Of a stretch of 8,153 nucleotides of DNA, positions 1 through 6,152 are shown in pieces (the first letter of the stretch is position 1; every line of letters begins with the position of its first letter). Position numbers and translations under genes: made by a program. Origin of the DNA: Thermotogaceae bacterium (GTDB lineage: Bacteria > Thermotogota > Thermotogae > Thermotogales > Thermotogaceae); assembly GCA_021161105.1 (NCBI GenBank), contig JAGHBG010000232.1, positions 1-8,153 on the forward strand, written 5' to 3'. The notes under the pieces are model-generated. The model searched no databases, was not told the DNA's origin, and was given only the letters and a program-made list of their open reading frames with translations.

Positions 1-159
1 AAGGAAGGATATCTTAAAGAAGGAAGAACAGGTCTATCTGTTGCAGTAGGATGCAGTGGGGGAAAACATAGATCAGTCTATATTGTAGAAGAAATAAAAA
101 AGTTCCTTCAGAATGCTGGAGAAAAGGTGGTGGTGGAACATAGGGACATCAACAGATAA
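1..159 (+). CDS. rapZ: RapZ family nucleotide-binding protein, C-terminal 52 residues (5' end outside window)
   Basis: Only the last 52 codons are present, read in frame from base 1 to the TAA at 157-159. The fragment carries GCSGGKHRSVYI at residues 17-28 of the fragment, matching the conserved C-terminal GC(T/S)GG(K/Q)HRSV motif of RapZ/YvcJ, and ends near the usual RDI motif. Family members are about 285-290 residues, with an N-terminal P-loop domain that is not visible here. In E. coli RapZ controls decay of the small RNA GlmZ and so glucosamine-6-phosphate synthesis; YvcJ of Bacillus hydrolyses nucleotides and lies beside yvcK. The neighbouring yvcK and whiA strongly support the call. 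Whether the E. coli RNA-adaptor role applies in this organism is unknown. The 3' end overlaps yvcK by 47 bp in another frame. Confidence 0.93.
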   Translation, partial: KEGYLKEGRTGLSVAVGCSGGKHRSVYIVEEIKKFLQNAGEKVVVEHRDINR

Positions 160-1102
160 ACCAAAAGTTGTTGCTATTGGTGGCGGTACTGGAATGTCCA
201 CATTGCTTAAGGGACTTAAAAAATACAATATTGATATAACCGCTATAGTATCTGTTACTGATGAAGGTGGGAGTTCTGGGATACTGCGAAAGGAACTTAA
301 AATCCCTCCCCCGGGTGATGTTAGAAATAACTTCGTAGCACTCTCCGAAAATGAAAAAGCTCTTGAAAAGCTTTTCAACTATAGATTCAAAGACGGATCT
401 TTAAATGGACACACCGTTGGAAACATAATTCTTGCAGCTTTATCAAAAATTCACGGAGGGAGTTTGTCGACCGCAGTTAAATATTTATCTGACATTTTAG
501 CTATAAAAGGTAAAATTCTACCTGTTAGTGATGACCTTATAAGGCTCGTAGCTACTATGGAAGATGGAACGGAAATAACAGGTGAGGTTAATATAGTTGA
601 ATCAAAGAAAAGAATTGCGAAAGTTAGTCTTGATAAAAAAGTAAAGGCTCAACCAGAAGTTATTAAGTCACTGAAAGAAGCTGATTCCATACTCATAGGC
701 CCGGGGAGCTTATACACCAGTATAATAACTAACTTCCTTGTAGAAGGTGTAAAAGAGGCCATAATTTCCTCGAAGGCAAAAATATTTTACATAGCAAACC
801 TCATGACGCAACCAGGCGAAACGGACGGGATGAAGTTATCAGACCATATAAAGGAAGTTGAGAAGTATATGGGGAAAAAAATAGACGTAGCAATTGTCAA
901 CAGTGGGATACCTCCAGCGAATATTCTAAAAAGATACGAAAGGGAGGGGTACTATCCTGTAAAACTCGATGTTGAAAATGTTAAGAGGATGCTGGTTATG
1001 GAACCGATGATAAAACTCGAAAAAGATATATTTGATGGAAAGATAAAACTTCGTCATGATCCCGATAAATTAGCTTCAGTTGTTGTAGGTCTCATCAGGT
1101 GA
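113..1102 (+). CDS. yvcK: YvcK/CofD-like family protein (UDP-sugar binding, gluconeogenesis factor)
   Basis: This 329-residue protein has the full set of YvcK motifs: GGGTG at 23-27, TDEGGSSG at 49-56, PPPGD at 65-69, GHTVGN at 99-104, GPGSLYTS at 196-203, the MTQPGETDG block at 231-239, and RHDP at 314-317. Family length is about 300-330. Bacillus YvcK binds UDP-GlcNAc, is needed for growth on gluconeogenic carbon sources, and influences cell shape and wall synthesis; it is a cytosolic Rossmann-like protein related to the F420 enzyme CofD, not a proven enzyme. The ATG at 113 lies inside rapZ and is the only ATG/GTG/TTG after the in-frame stop at 95-97 and before the conserved GGGTG, but no Shine-Dalgarno sequence precedes it. 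Translation is therefore probably coupled to rapZ. An ATA at 140, behind a GGTGG-rich stretch, is a less likely alternative start. Confidence 0.95.
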   Translation: MLEKRWWWNIGTSTDKPKVVAIGGGTGMSTLLKGLKKYNIDITAIVSVTDEGGSSGILRKELKIPPPGDVRNNFVALSENEKALEKLFNYRFKDGSLNGHTVGNIILAALSKIHGGSLSTAVKYLSDILAIKGKILPVSDDLIRLVATMEDGTEITGEVNIVESKKRIAKVSLDKKVKAQPEVIKSLKEADSILIGPGSLYTSIITNFLVEGVKEAIISSKAKIFYIANLMTQPGETDGMKLSDHIKEVEKYMGKKIDVAIVNSGIPPANILKRYEREGYYPVKLDVENVKRMLVMEPMIKLEKDIFDGKIKLRHDPDKLASVVVGLIR

Positions 1103-1111
1103 GGTGGAAGA

Positions 1112-2020
1112 ATGAAAGGAGTTTTCTTTTCCGAAAAGGTAAAAGAAGAACTCTCCTCACTTCCTATTGAAGGCAAAAAAGCTTCTTTCTCAGAGATATT
1201 AGGATTTCTGAAAACACGAGGAAATTTCGATATAAAAAAAGGAAAGTTCACGGTCAGTCTGGGAAACATAGCAGCTGCAAGAAGATTCATACAGCTTCTT
1301 GAGTATATAGCTGGAAAAGGCAAAACTGATTTCATACAGGTTGGAGTCAGGGATCTGGATAAAAGACATAGAGTAACAATAATTGTTCCTGAAGGAATTG
1401 TTAACATATCATGGAAAGAGTGGTCAAACTATGAGACAATCCATAAATTGATAGGAAATGATGTTATAGGCTTTTCTCACTTTTTCAGAGGGATATTCCT
1501 TGCAGGTGGTTCTATAACTAATCCACGGAAACATTATCATCTTGAAATTGTCATGTTTGATGAAGAATTTTTACAAAACATGAAGGAAAATATTATGAAG
1601 CTTTTAGGAATAAAGGGTAATGTGGTGAAACTTAGATACAGTTACAGGTTATACTTTAAAAGATCTGGCGCAATACTTGAACTTTTACATTTCATGGGTG
1701 CAAAAAATTCCGCATACGAATTTGAAAGGGTTATAAGAGAAAAAGCTGCAAAAGGTGATACTAACAGGAGTATAAACTTCATAACCGCAAATGCGGTAAG
1801 GTCTGGGACAAGCATAGCAAAGCAAATTGAAGCTATAAGAAAAATTGACGAAATATTAGGTATTGACAAATTACCTGAAGACCTTAGAAAAGTGGCGCTG
1901 GCAAGGCTGGAGAATGAGGATATGAGCTTGAGAGAACTTGGAGAACTTTTAAACATGTCTAAAATGATGGTGTATAATAGGTTGAAAAAAATTTTAAAGA
2001 TATCGGAGGATTTGTTATGA
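1112..2020 (+). CDS. whiA: WhiA, DNA-binding regulator (LAGLIDADG-like plus HTH)
   Basis: This 302-residue protein has the two-part WhiA layout. A degenerate LAGLIDADG homing-endonuclease-like region covers roughly residues 1-215 and contains LAGGS at 130-134 followed by YHLEI at 142-146. The NRSINFITAN segment lies at 218-227. A C-terminal helix-turn-helix covers about 255-298 and includes SLRELGELL at 272-280. WhiA of Streptomyces activates sporulation septation genes; in Bacillus it affects division and chromosome segregation. A Thermotoga maritima WhiA structure established this fold. The start has a good ribosome site (GAGGTGG at 1101-1107) and lies 9 bp after yvcK, preserving the rapZ-yvcK-whiA order found in many Gram-positive bacteria. 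Its targets in this organism are unknown. Confidence 0.95.
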   Translation: MKGVFFSEKVKEELSSLPIEGKKASFSEILGFLKTRGNFDIKKGKFTVSLGNIAAARRFIQLLEYIAGKGKTDFIQVGVRDLDKRHRVTIIVPEGIVNISWKEWSNYETIHKLIGNDVIGFSHFFRGIFLAGGSITNPRKHYHLEIVMFDEEFLQNMKENIMKLLGIKGNVVKLRYSYRLYFKRSGAILELLHFMGAKNSAYEFERVIREKAAKGDTNRSINFITANAVRSGTSIAKQIEAIRKIDEILGIDKLPEDLRKVALARLENEDMSLRELGELLNMSKMMVYNRLKKILKISEDLL

Positions 2021-2478
2021 GATGCCCGTTTTGTGGTTATGAGGATACAAGAGTAATAGAATCTCGAACAATTCAAGATGGCCTTGTGGTTAGAAGAAGA
2101 AGAGAATGTCCAAAATGTGGTAGTAGATTTACAACTTATGAAAGATATGAACTTGGGCCAGCATGGGTTGTAAAAAAGGACGGCAGAAGAGAAAAATTTT
2201 CCCGAGAAAAAATCTTAAAAGGAATTATGAAAGCCTGTGAAAAAAGACCGGTGTCTTACGAAGACATGGAAAAAATCGTTGATAGAGTTATTTCTTATCT
2301 TCAAAAAAATGCTGGAAAGGAAGTAGAAAGTGTATTTATCGGAGGAATAGTTATGGATGAGCTCAAAAAGGTGGATCAAGTGGCTTATGTTAGATTTGCC
2401 TCTGTTTACAAGGATTTTAGGGAAATAGATCAATTTTTAGATATAATACATGAACTGAAAGGGGGAGAAGGAAAATGA
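2017..2478 (+). CDS. nrdR: NrdR, ribonucleotide reductase transcriptional repressor
   Basis: This 153-residue protein matches NrdR in length and layout. An N-terminal zinc ribbon uses Cys3, Cys6, Cys31 and Cys34 (CPFCG and CPKCG), followed by the basic RRRR stretch at 26-29. An ATP-cone covers about residues 50-135, with the family's EKRPVS at 75-80. NrdR binds ATP/dATP and represses ribonucleotide reductase genes through paired NrdR boxes. The ATG overlaps the whiA stop in an ATGA (2017-2020), with GGAGGA at 2005-2010 as the ribosome site, so it is translated with whiA. No ribonucleotide reductase gene and no obvious NrdR box lie in this window, so its targets are elsewhere. Confidence 0.97.
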   Translation: MRCPFCGYEDTRVIESRTIQDGLVVRRRRECPKCGSRFTTYERYELGPAWVVKKDGRREKFSREKILKGIMKACEKRPVSYEDMEKIVDRVISYLQKNAGKEVESVFIGGIVMDELKKVDQVAYVRFASVYKDFREIDQFLDIIHELKGGEGK

Positions 2479-2957
2479 GCAAAAGATCAACCAAAAAAAT
2501 CAGATTAACAAGAGAGGGATACGAAAAACTAAAAAAAGAGCTGGAAGAACTCAGACACATACTCATTTACGAAATCTCCGAGAGAATAAAAGAAGCAAGA
2601 GAACTTGGTGATATTTCTGAGAACTCAGAGTATGAAGCTGCTAAAGATGAACAGGGAAGAATCAGCAGCAGAATAATGGAAATAGAGGAACTCCTCAATT
2701 CAGCTGAGATAATAGATAAAACAGATAACGAACATGTGGACCTTGGTAGCTGGGTAGTATTGAAAAATATCAGCACAGGTGAGGAACTGAAAATAAGGAT
2801 TGTAACACCACAGGAAGCTGATATATTCAACGGAAAGATAAGTGTTGATTCTCCCATAGGAAAAAGTATCATTGGTAGAAAGGTTGGTGAAAAGGTTAAG
2901 GTTAATTCGCCAAAGGGAGTTGTGGAATACGAAATACTCGCTATTGAAGCTTCTTAA
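2475..2957 (+). CDS. greA: Transcription elongation/cleavage factor GreA
   Basis: This 160-residue protein matches GreA (about 158 residues). The N-terminal antiparallel coiled coil begins with LTREGYEKLKKEL at 11-23. The tip carries GDISENSEYEAA with the acidic pair Asp46 and Glu49, equivalent to Asp41 and Glu44 of E. coli GreA, which insert into the RNA polymerase secondary channel and promote cleavage of backtracked transcripts. A C-terminal FKBP-like globular domain covers about 85-160, including the SPIGKSIIGRKVGE type segment typical of GreA. Intact acidic tip residues argue for a cleavage-competent factor, not a Gfh-type inhibitor. The start overlaps the nrdR stop (ATGA, 2475-2478) behind a GGGGGAGAAGG ribosome site. 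The last 17 bp overlap the opposing mazG gene. Confidence 0.97.
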   Translation: MSKRSTKKIRLTREGYEKLKKELEELRHILIYEISERIKEARELGDISENSEYEAAKDEQGRISSRIMEIEELLNSAEIIDKTDNEHVDLGSWVVLKNISTGEELKIRIVTPQEADIFNGKISVDSPIGKSIIGRKVGEKVKVNSPKGVVEYEILAIEAS

Positions 2958-3315
2958 CTTCTTTCTTCTTTGCTTCTATCCAGATCTTCACGGCATCATC
3001 GAGGCTTGGTTTCTTTTCTTCAAATATATAAGGCTTTCTGTTTTTCATTTTTTTCTCCAACAAATTAATAACTTCTTCAACATCAATTTTAAATTTCCTT
3101 TTTATGGAAAGAACAACCAGGAAGGCGGTCCAAAGAAGGTCGCCTGTTTCTTCTTTTACATTATCAATATCATTTTTTTCAACTGCCTGACGAAGTTCGT
3201 CTATTTCTTCTCTTACTGTATTTAGCACTTCCAGAACGCTTGCTTCGTCTATCCATGGATCGTACTTATCGTTCCGCTCCAGAAGTTCTCCCAATTTTTT
3301 CAGCCACTTTTCCAA
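2941..3315 (-). CDS. mazG: MazG-like nucleotide pyrophosphohydrolase (TTG start)
   Basis: The chosen product is 124 residues and is a single MazG domain. The metal-binding motif of the all-alpha NTP pyrophosphohydrolase superfamily is visible as EEIDE at 36-40 and ETGD at 56-59. Such enzymes hydrolyse NTPs or dNTPs to the monophosphate and pyrophosphate, often removing damaged or unwanted nucleotides. E. coli MazG is about twice as long with two repeated domains; this is the half-length form. The reading frame stays open upstream to 3369, but the TTG at 3313-3315 lies 8 nt after GGAGGG and gives a product that begins at the family-like EKWLKKL segment, so it is preferred. The gene starts 50 bp inside the L,D-transpeptidase gene and its end overlaps greA by 17 bp on the other strand. 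Substrate preference cannot be read from sequence. Confidence 0.88.
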   Translation of the reverse strand: MEKWLKKLGELLERNDKYDPWIDEASVLEVLNTVREEIDELRQAVEKNDIDNVKEETGDLLWTAFLVVLSIKRKFKIDVEEVINLLEKKMKNRKPYIFEEKKPSLDDAVKIWIEAKKKEVKKLQ

Positions 3316-4531
3316 AACTATAACCCTCCAGCATATTAACAAGATACCTTTTAAAATCCTCATCAACACTTATCGTTATAACTGTGCTGCCAACTCCAGC
3401 AAAAGAATCCAGCTCTTCAACATCTCTGTTAAACATTCTGATACATCCATGAGATATTCTTCTTCCAATCTCCCATGGTTTGGATGTTCCATGTATTCCA
3501 TATTCAGGATTGGAAAGCTGCATATACCTGGTTCCAAGTCCGTTTACAGGAGAAGGCGCTATGTATTCTCCATACCAGTAAAGTGCAGGATTAATTTCTT
3601 TTCTCAATATCCAGTATTTCCCGGGAGGTGTTGAATCACCTCTCCCCACGGCAATTGGATATACTTTTATAAGTTCTCCATCATAATAAAGCCCCATTCT
3701 TGCCGTTCTTAGATTTACGACTATTACCGTTGGATTGTCGATAAATTTTACCCTTCCAATCTTTAACCTCTGACCCACATAAATTACTTTAGGATCTTTT
3801 ATATCATTTATTAAAATGAGATCTCCTACTCTAACTCCGAATCTGTTAGCTATTTCCCAGAGTGTTTCTCCTGGTTTTACTTGATATACATTTGGCTGTA
3901 CATCTTCCACAATATAAGGCATAACATCTCCTCTGTATTTGACAATGACACCATTCAATGAAAATAGCTTCCACGTTATTTCCTTCCTGCCACCGTAGGG
4001 CAAATCAAAAATTGTATTCAAATCGTGAACCCCATTACTATAATCATTCTCCGTGAACGCCACTATATACCCATTTTTCTCAAACCACACAATTGGCACA
4101 CCATCTATATCAAGATTAGCCAGATTCCATCCTTCCCCAACGATTATCTTGATGTATTTGTAAATAACATCCTTTTTTATATCTGACATAACAGTTATCT
4201 GTGGCCTGTGATACAAAAGATCAAGATTTATAACATCATAATTGGCTTTTGTCATTACACGCCCATAATAATTCTTGGAGTATAGAAGCGGTATTAGAAA
4301 ACTATGACCTTCAACTTCAAATTCATAAGTATTTGAAGTTGAACTTGACGGTTTTACAAATCCCGTTGGCCCATAGAAGTAAAACGATGGTTTGTTCGCA
4401 GGGGTAAACAAAACATTTAAGGAAACAATCAATTTCCCATCCTCAAAGTCCTCAACGGTTAGCCTGTAATCGAAAGAAAAGATATAAACAAACGATAAAA
4501 CTGTTAAAAATAAAACAACTACTCTTTTCAC
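3266..4531 (-). CDS. Secreted LysM/YkuD L,D-transpeptidase
   Basis: This 421-residue protein starts with a Sec-type signal (MKRVVVLFLTVLSFVYIFSF: two basic residues, then a hydrophobic core). Residues 21-205 are an unassigned beta-rich-looking region. A LysM domain follows at about 214-258 (YQVKPGETLWEIANRFGV), then a YkuD catalytic domain at about 267-388. The YkuD signature is intact: HGT at 347-349 and SHGCIRM at 360-366, with Cys363 the nucleophile. Such enzymes form 3-3 peptidoglycan crosslinks or attach proteins to the wall, and are typically beta-lactam tolerant except to carbapenems. LysM suggests peptidoglycan binding outside the cytoplasmic membrane. The start is a GTG overlapping the rpoZ stop (GTGA, 4528-4531) with no clear Shine-Dalgarno sequence, so translation is probably coupled to rpoZ. 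Whether it acts as a transferase or a carboxypeptidase is not visible. Confidence 0.92.
   Translation of the reverse strand: MKRVVVLFLTVLSFVYIFSFDYRLTVEDFEDGKLIVSLNVLFTPANKPSFYFYGPTGFVKPSSSTSNTYEFEVEGHSFLIPLLYSKNYYGRVMTKANYDVINLDLLYHRPQITVMSDIKKDVIYKYIKIIVGEGWNLANLDIDGVPIVWFEKNGYIVAFTENDYSNGVHDLNTIFDLPYGGRKEITWKLFSLNGVIVKYRGDVMPYIVEDVQPNVYQVKPGETLWEIANRFGVRVGDLILINDIKDPKVIYVGQRLKIGRVKFIDNPTVIVVNLRTARMGLYYDGELIKVYPIAVGRGDSTPPGKYWILRKEINPALYWYGEYIAPSPVNGLGTRYMQLSNPEYGIHGTSKPWEIGRRISHGCIRMFNRDVEELDSFAGVGSTVITISVDEDFKRYLVNMLEGYSFGKVAEKIGRTSGAER
3324..3329 (-). promoter_or_regulatory. Ribosome binding site of mazG
   Basis: On the minus strand this reads GGAGGG and sits 8 nt before the TTG at 3315. 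It lies within the coding sequence of the upstream L,D-transpeptidase gene. Its strength and spacing are the reason for choosing TTG over the upstream in-frame codons, which have no comparable site. Confidence 0.75.
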
Positions 4532-4776
4532 TTTACTTTTGGAAGGAGGGCTTTTAATATTTCTTCATTCCTGATTCTAATATATCCCAATTCAAGTTCC
4601 TTAAACGCTATTGACACTGGATTCTTATCCGGTGTCACAACGTATGGTTTTGCATATTCATTTATACTCTCCGCCCTTTTGGCCACAGCAATTGGTATAG
4701 CATACTTATAAGGATATCTTTCCAGAAATTCAGCGTAATTTATCCTGCTATCAACCTTTTTAACCTTTTCGTCCAT
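4528..4776 (-). CDS. rpoZ: RNA polymerase omega subunit
   Basis: This 82-residue protein fits the omega subunit, which helps fold and assemble beta-prime in RNA polymerase. The family core is seen as YKYAIPIAVAKRAESI at 23-38, corresponding to the helix with (V)(A)xRAR in E. coli, followed by KNPVSIAFKELELGYI at 51-66, equivalent to the KxxxIALxEIxxG block. The sequence is close to my memory of the Thermotoga-type omega. The ATG at 4774-4776 lies 17 bp inside the end of gmk, with GGAGGAGG (4786-4793 on the minus strand) 9 nt upstream. Its place directly after gmk is the classic gmk-rpoZ order and supports the call, since small omega proteins are otherwise easy to miss. Confidence 0.94.
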   Translation of the reverse strand: MDEKVKKVDSRINYAEFLERYPYKYAIPIAVAKRAESINEYAKPYVVTPDKNPVSIAFKELELGYIRIRNEEILKALLPKVK

Positions 4777-5392
4777 CTTTCAATACCTCCTCCTTATATC
4801 TCTTAACATCATCTTCCAATCTTTCCACCTTTATCGATTCGGCAGTCACAATACTACCAAGACTATAGATGGCTTCATCCAAATCCTTATTAATTATAAG
4901 GTACTGAAACTTATCTATGTTTCTGAGTTCCCACAACGCATCCTCGAGCCTTCTCTTAATCTTCCGCTCATCTTCCGTCTTCCTTTTTCTCAGCCTCTTT
5001 TCAAGATCCTCTATACTTGGTGGTGCTACAAAGATAAATACACCATCTTCAAAGGTTTCCATTACTTTCATAGCACCCTGCACATCAATGTCAAGCAATA
5101 CACTCTTGTTATTTGAGAAAGCTTCTTCAACAAATCTCCTCGGTGTTCCATACAGATACCCGTGAACCTCAGCCCATTCCAGAAATTCCTTTCTCTCTAT
5201 CATCTTCTTAAATTCCTTTTCTGTTATAAAAAAGTAATCTTTTCCATGAACTTCTCCAGGTCTCTTAGGCCTTGTGGTACATGACACGGAAAATATAATA
5301 TCCTTCCTTTTCGCCAAAACTGCTTTTATTATAGTAGTCTTGCCAACACCCGAGGGCCCACTAACGACCACCAATATAGGCTTTCTTATCAT
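4760..5392 (-). CDS. gmk: Guanylate kinase
   Basis: This 210-residue enzyme phosphorylates GMP to GDP using ATP, feeding GTP, dGTP and (p)ppGpp pools. Motifs in order are the P-loop GPSGVGKT at 12-19, the GMP-binding segment with TTRPKRPGE at 39-47 and Tyr53, YGTP at 81-84, DIDVQG at 101-106, and a basic lid at about 134-150 (RLRKRKTEDERKIKRRL). Length matches the usual 200-210. The ATG overlaps the remA stop as ATGA (5389-5392), and the 3' end overlaps rpoZ by 17 bp, so the three genes are almost certainly cotranscribed and translationally coupled. Confidence 0.97.
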   Translation of the reverse strand: MIRKPILVVVSGPSGVGKTTIIKAVLAKRKDIIFSVSCTTRPKRPGEVHGKDYFFITEKEFKKMIERKEFLEWAEVHGYLYGTPRRFVEEAFSNNKSVLLDIDVQGAMKVMETFEDGVFIFVAPPSIEDLEKRLRKRKTEDERKIKRRLEDALWELRNIDKFQYLIINKDLDEAIYSLGSIVTAESIKVERLEDDVKRYKEEVLKDGRKG

Positions 5393-5679
5393 TTTCCTAT
5401 TTCTCTCCTCATCTCCTCAAGAGACTTTTCTATCTCTATCATAGAAGCCCTAAACCTTTGAGCAATGGTTTCAGGTTGTATTGCACTCAATATAACATGA
5501 TTGCTATCCGTTATCAAGATAGCTCTGGTTTTCCTTCCATAAGTTGCATCTATGAGCTTTCCTGCAGCTTTTGCCTCATCTTTCAATCTTTTAACAGGAG
5601 AACTCTCCGGGTTTACAATAGCAATGACCCTATCCCCTGCGATGACGTTCCCAAAACCTATATTTATTAGACCGTACAT
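5389..5679 (-). CDS. remA: RemA/DUF370 family DNA-binding regulatory protein
   Basis: This 96-residue protein is very similar to Bacillus RemA (about 89 residues): INIGFGNVI at 5-13, NPESSPVKRL at 23-32, LIDATYGRKTRA at 42-53, and DSNHVILSAIQPETIAQR at 58-75. RemA is a ring-forming DNA-binding protein that activates biofilm matrix and osmoprotection genes in Bacillus; Arg50/Arg51-type residues important there correspond to Arg49-Lys50 and Arg52 here. The frame is open upstream to 5715, but the ATG at 5677-5679 follows a very strong GGGGAGGGG site and starts at the family-conserved N-terminus, so the extra 12 residues are rejected. In many bacteria the order is yicC-remA-gmk-rpoZ; here yicC is absent and remA leads the operon. 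The regulatory targets in this organism are unknown. Confidence 0.92.
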   Translation of the reverse strand: MYGLINIGFGNVIAGDRVIAIVNPESSPVKRLKDEAKAAGKLIDATYGRKTRAILITDSNHVILSAIQPETIAQRFRASMIEIEKSLEEMRREIGK

Positions 5680-5684
5680 ACGTT

Positions 5685-5693
5685 CCCCTCCCC
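5685..5693 (-). promoter_or_regulatory. Ribosome binding site of remA
   Basis: The minus strand reads GGGGAGGGG five bases before the ATG at 5679. It is one of the strongest ribosome sites in the window and fixes the remA start at MYGLINIGFG over the longer open frame. Confidence 0.8.
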
Positions 5694-5702
5694 ACTTTTC
5701 AC

Positions 5703-5714
5703 TGCAATATTGCA
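5703..5714. repeat. Perfect 12-bp palindrome in remA leader
   Basis: TGCAATATTGCA is a perfect palindrome 23 bp upstream of the remA start codon and just before its ribosome site. It could be an operator half or a short RNA hairpin in the leader. A 12-bp palindrome is not rare by chance in AT-rich DNA, and it does not extend outward, so no function is claimed. Confidence 0.4.
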
Positions 5715-5748
5715 AACATAAACATGTTAAGTAGTTCTCGATGTGTCT

Positions 5749-5757
5749 ATTTTACCA
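5749..5757 (-). promoter_or_regulatory. Possible extended -10 promoter element for the remA operon
   Basis: Within the 136-bp spacer between ybjQ and remA, the minus strand reads TGGTAAAAT, an extended -10 (TGn plus five of six TATAAT positions). No convincing -35 is present at 17 bp. A start about seven bases on would give a leader of about 60 nt. An alternative is TTAACA near 5726 as a -35, but no good -10 follows it at the right spacing. Confidence 0.3.
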
Positions 5758-5781
5758 TTTTACACCCCCATTTTATTTTGA

Positions 5782-5801
5782 TTTAAAATAACTGTTTTAA
5801 A
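5782..5801. repeat. AT-only inverted repeat in the ybjQ-remA spacer
   Basis: TTTAAAA (5782-5788) and TTTTAAA (5795-5801) are perfect 7-bp inverted arms around a 6-bp loop, 15 bp after the end of ybjQ. It contains no G or C in the stem and lacks a clear T-tract on the minus strand, so it would be a weak terminator at best. The rest of the spacer holds the remA leader and nothing else recognisable. Confidence 0.35.
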
Positions 5802-5815
5802 CTTTATTTCGTATA

Positions 5816-6130
5816 TCATTCTAATCTCACAGCCGTGCCATAAGCAACCATCTCTGCTGCCCCACTCATTACCGAAGAACTGCCCAAGCGCACACCGATT
5901 ATGCCATCAGCGCCAAGTTCTTCTGCCTCTTTTACCATTCTTTCAATAGCAATATTTCTTGCTTCTGTTAGCATCTCGGTATAACCTTTAATTTCCCCAC
6001 CTGCTAAAGTTTTAAAGGCTGCTGCCAAATCTCTTCCAACATGTTTTGACATAACCACATTTCCTATAACAAGTCCGAGCACTTCTTTGATCTCTCTCCC
6101 AGGAACATAATCCGTTGTAACAATGATCAT
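5816..6130 (-). CDS. ybjQ: YbjQ/UPF0145 (DUF74) family protein
   Basis: This 104-residue protein matches the YbjQ/UPF0145 family: an N-terminal strand (MIIVTTDYVPG), GLVIGNVV at 19-26, a long helix with TEMLTEARNIAIERMVKEAE at 51-70, then GADGIIGVR at 73-81 and a closing AAEMVAYGTAVRL strand. Family members form pentameric or decameric rings in solved structures and have no firmly established role, though they have been labelled putative heavy-metal binding. The ATG at 6128-6130 is preferred because it follows a G-rich ribosome site and starts at the family N-terminus; an in-frame GTG two codons earlier cannot be excluded. It lies 22 bp after the ABC permease with no terminator between, so it is probably the last gene of the GntR/ABC operon. 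No Cys or His cluster for metal binding is visible. Confidence 0.9.
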   Translation of the reverse strand: MIIVTTDYVPGREIKEVLGLVIGNVVMSKHVGRDLAAAFKTLAGGEIKGYTEMLTEARNIAIERMVKEAEELGADGIIGVRLGSSSVMSGAAEMVAYGTAVRLE

Positions 6131-6152
6131 AATCACACCACCCCCTGTTTTG

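Noticed and set aside
73..378. Open frame on the minus strand opposite rapZ/yvcK
   Set aside because: It lies wholly antisense to conserved rapZ and yvcK coding sequence, and its Ser/Pro-rich product resembles no family.
1642..2076. 144-codon minus-strand open frame opposite whiA
   Set aside because: It is the shadow of a well-supported gene; its composition (Ser, Phe, Leu rich) is typical of a reverse-frame artefact.
2946..2953. GAAGCTTC palindrome at the greA/mazG junction as a terminator
   Set aside because: It has no loop and no T-tract, and it lies within both coding sequences; too short for an intrinsic terminator.
2872..3225. 117-codon plus-strand open frame across the greA end and mazG
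   Set aside because: The Phe/Tyr-rich product matches no family and lies opposite mazG, which has intact catalytic motifs.
5680..5745. Riboswitch or ribosomal protein-type leader before remA
   Set aside because: The leader is short, and I see no known riboswitch core; only a small palindrome and a ribosome site are visible.
5782..5801. AT-only hairpin as the terminator of the ybjQ operon
   Set aside because: The stem has no G-C pairs and no clear U-tract follows on the minus strand, so it is listed only as a repeat.
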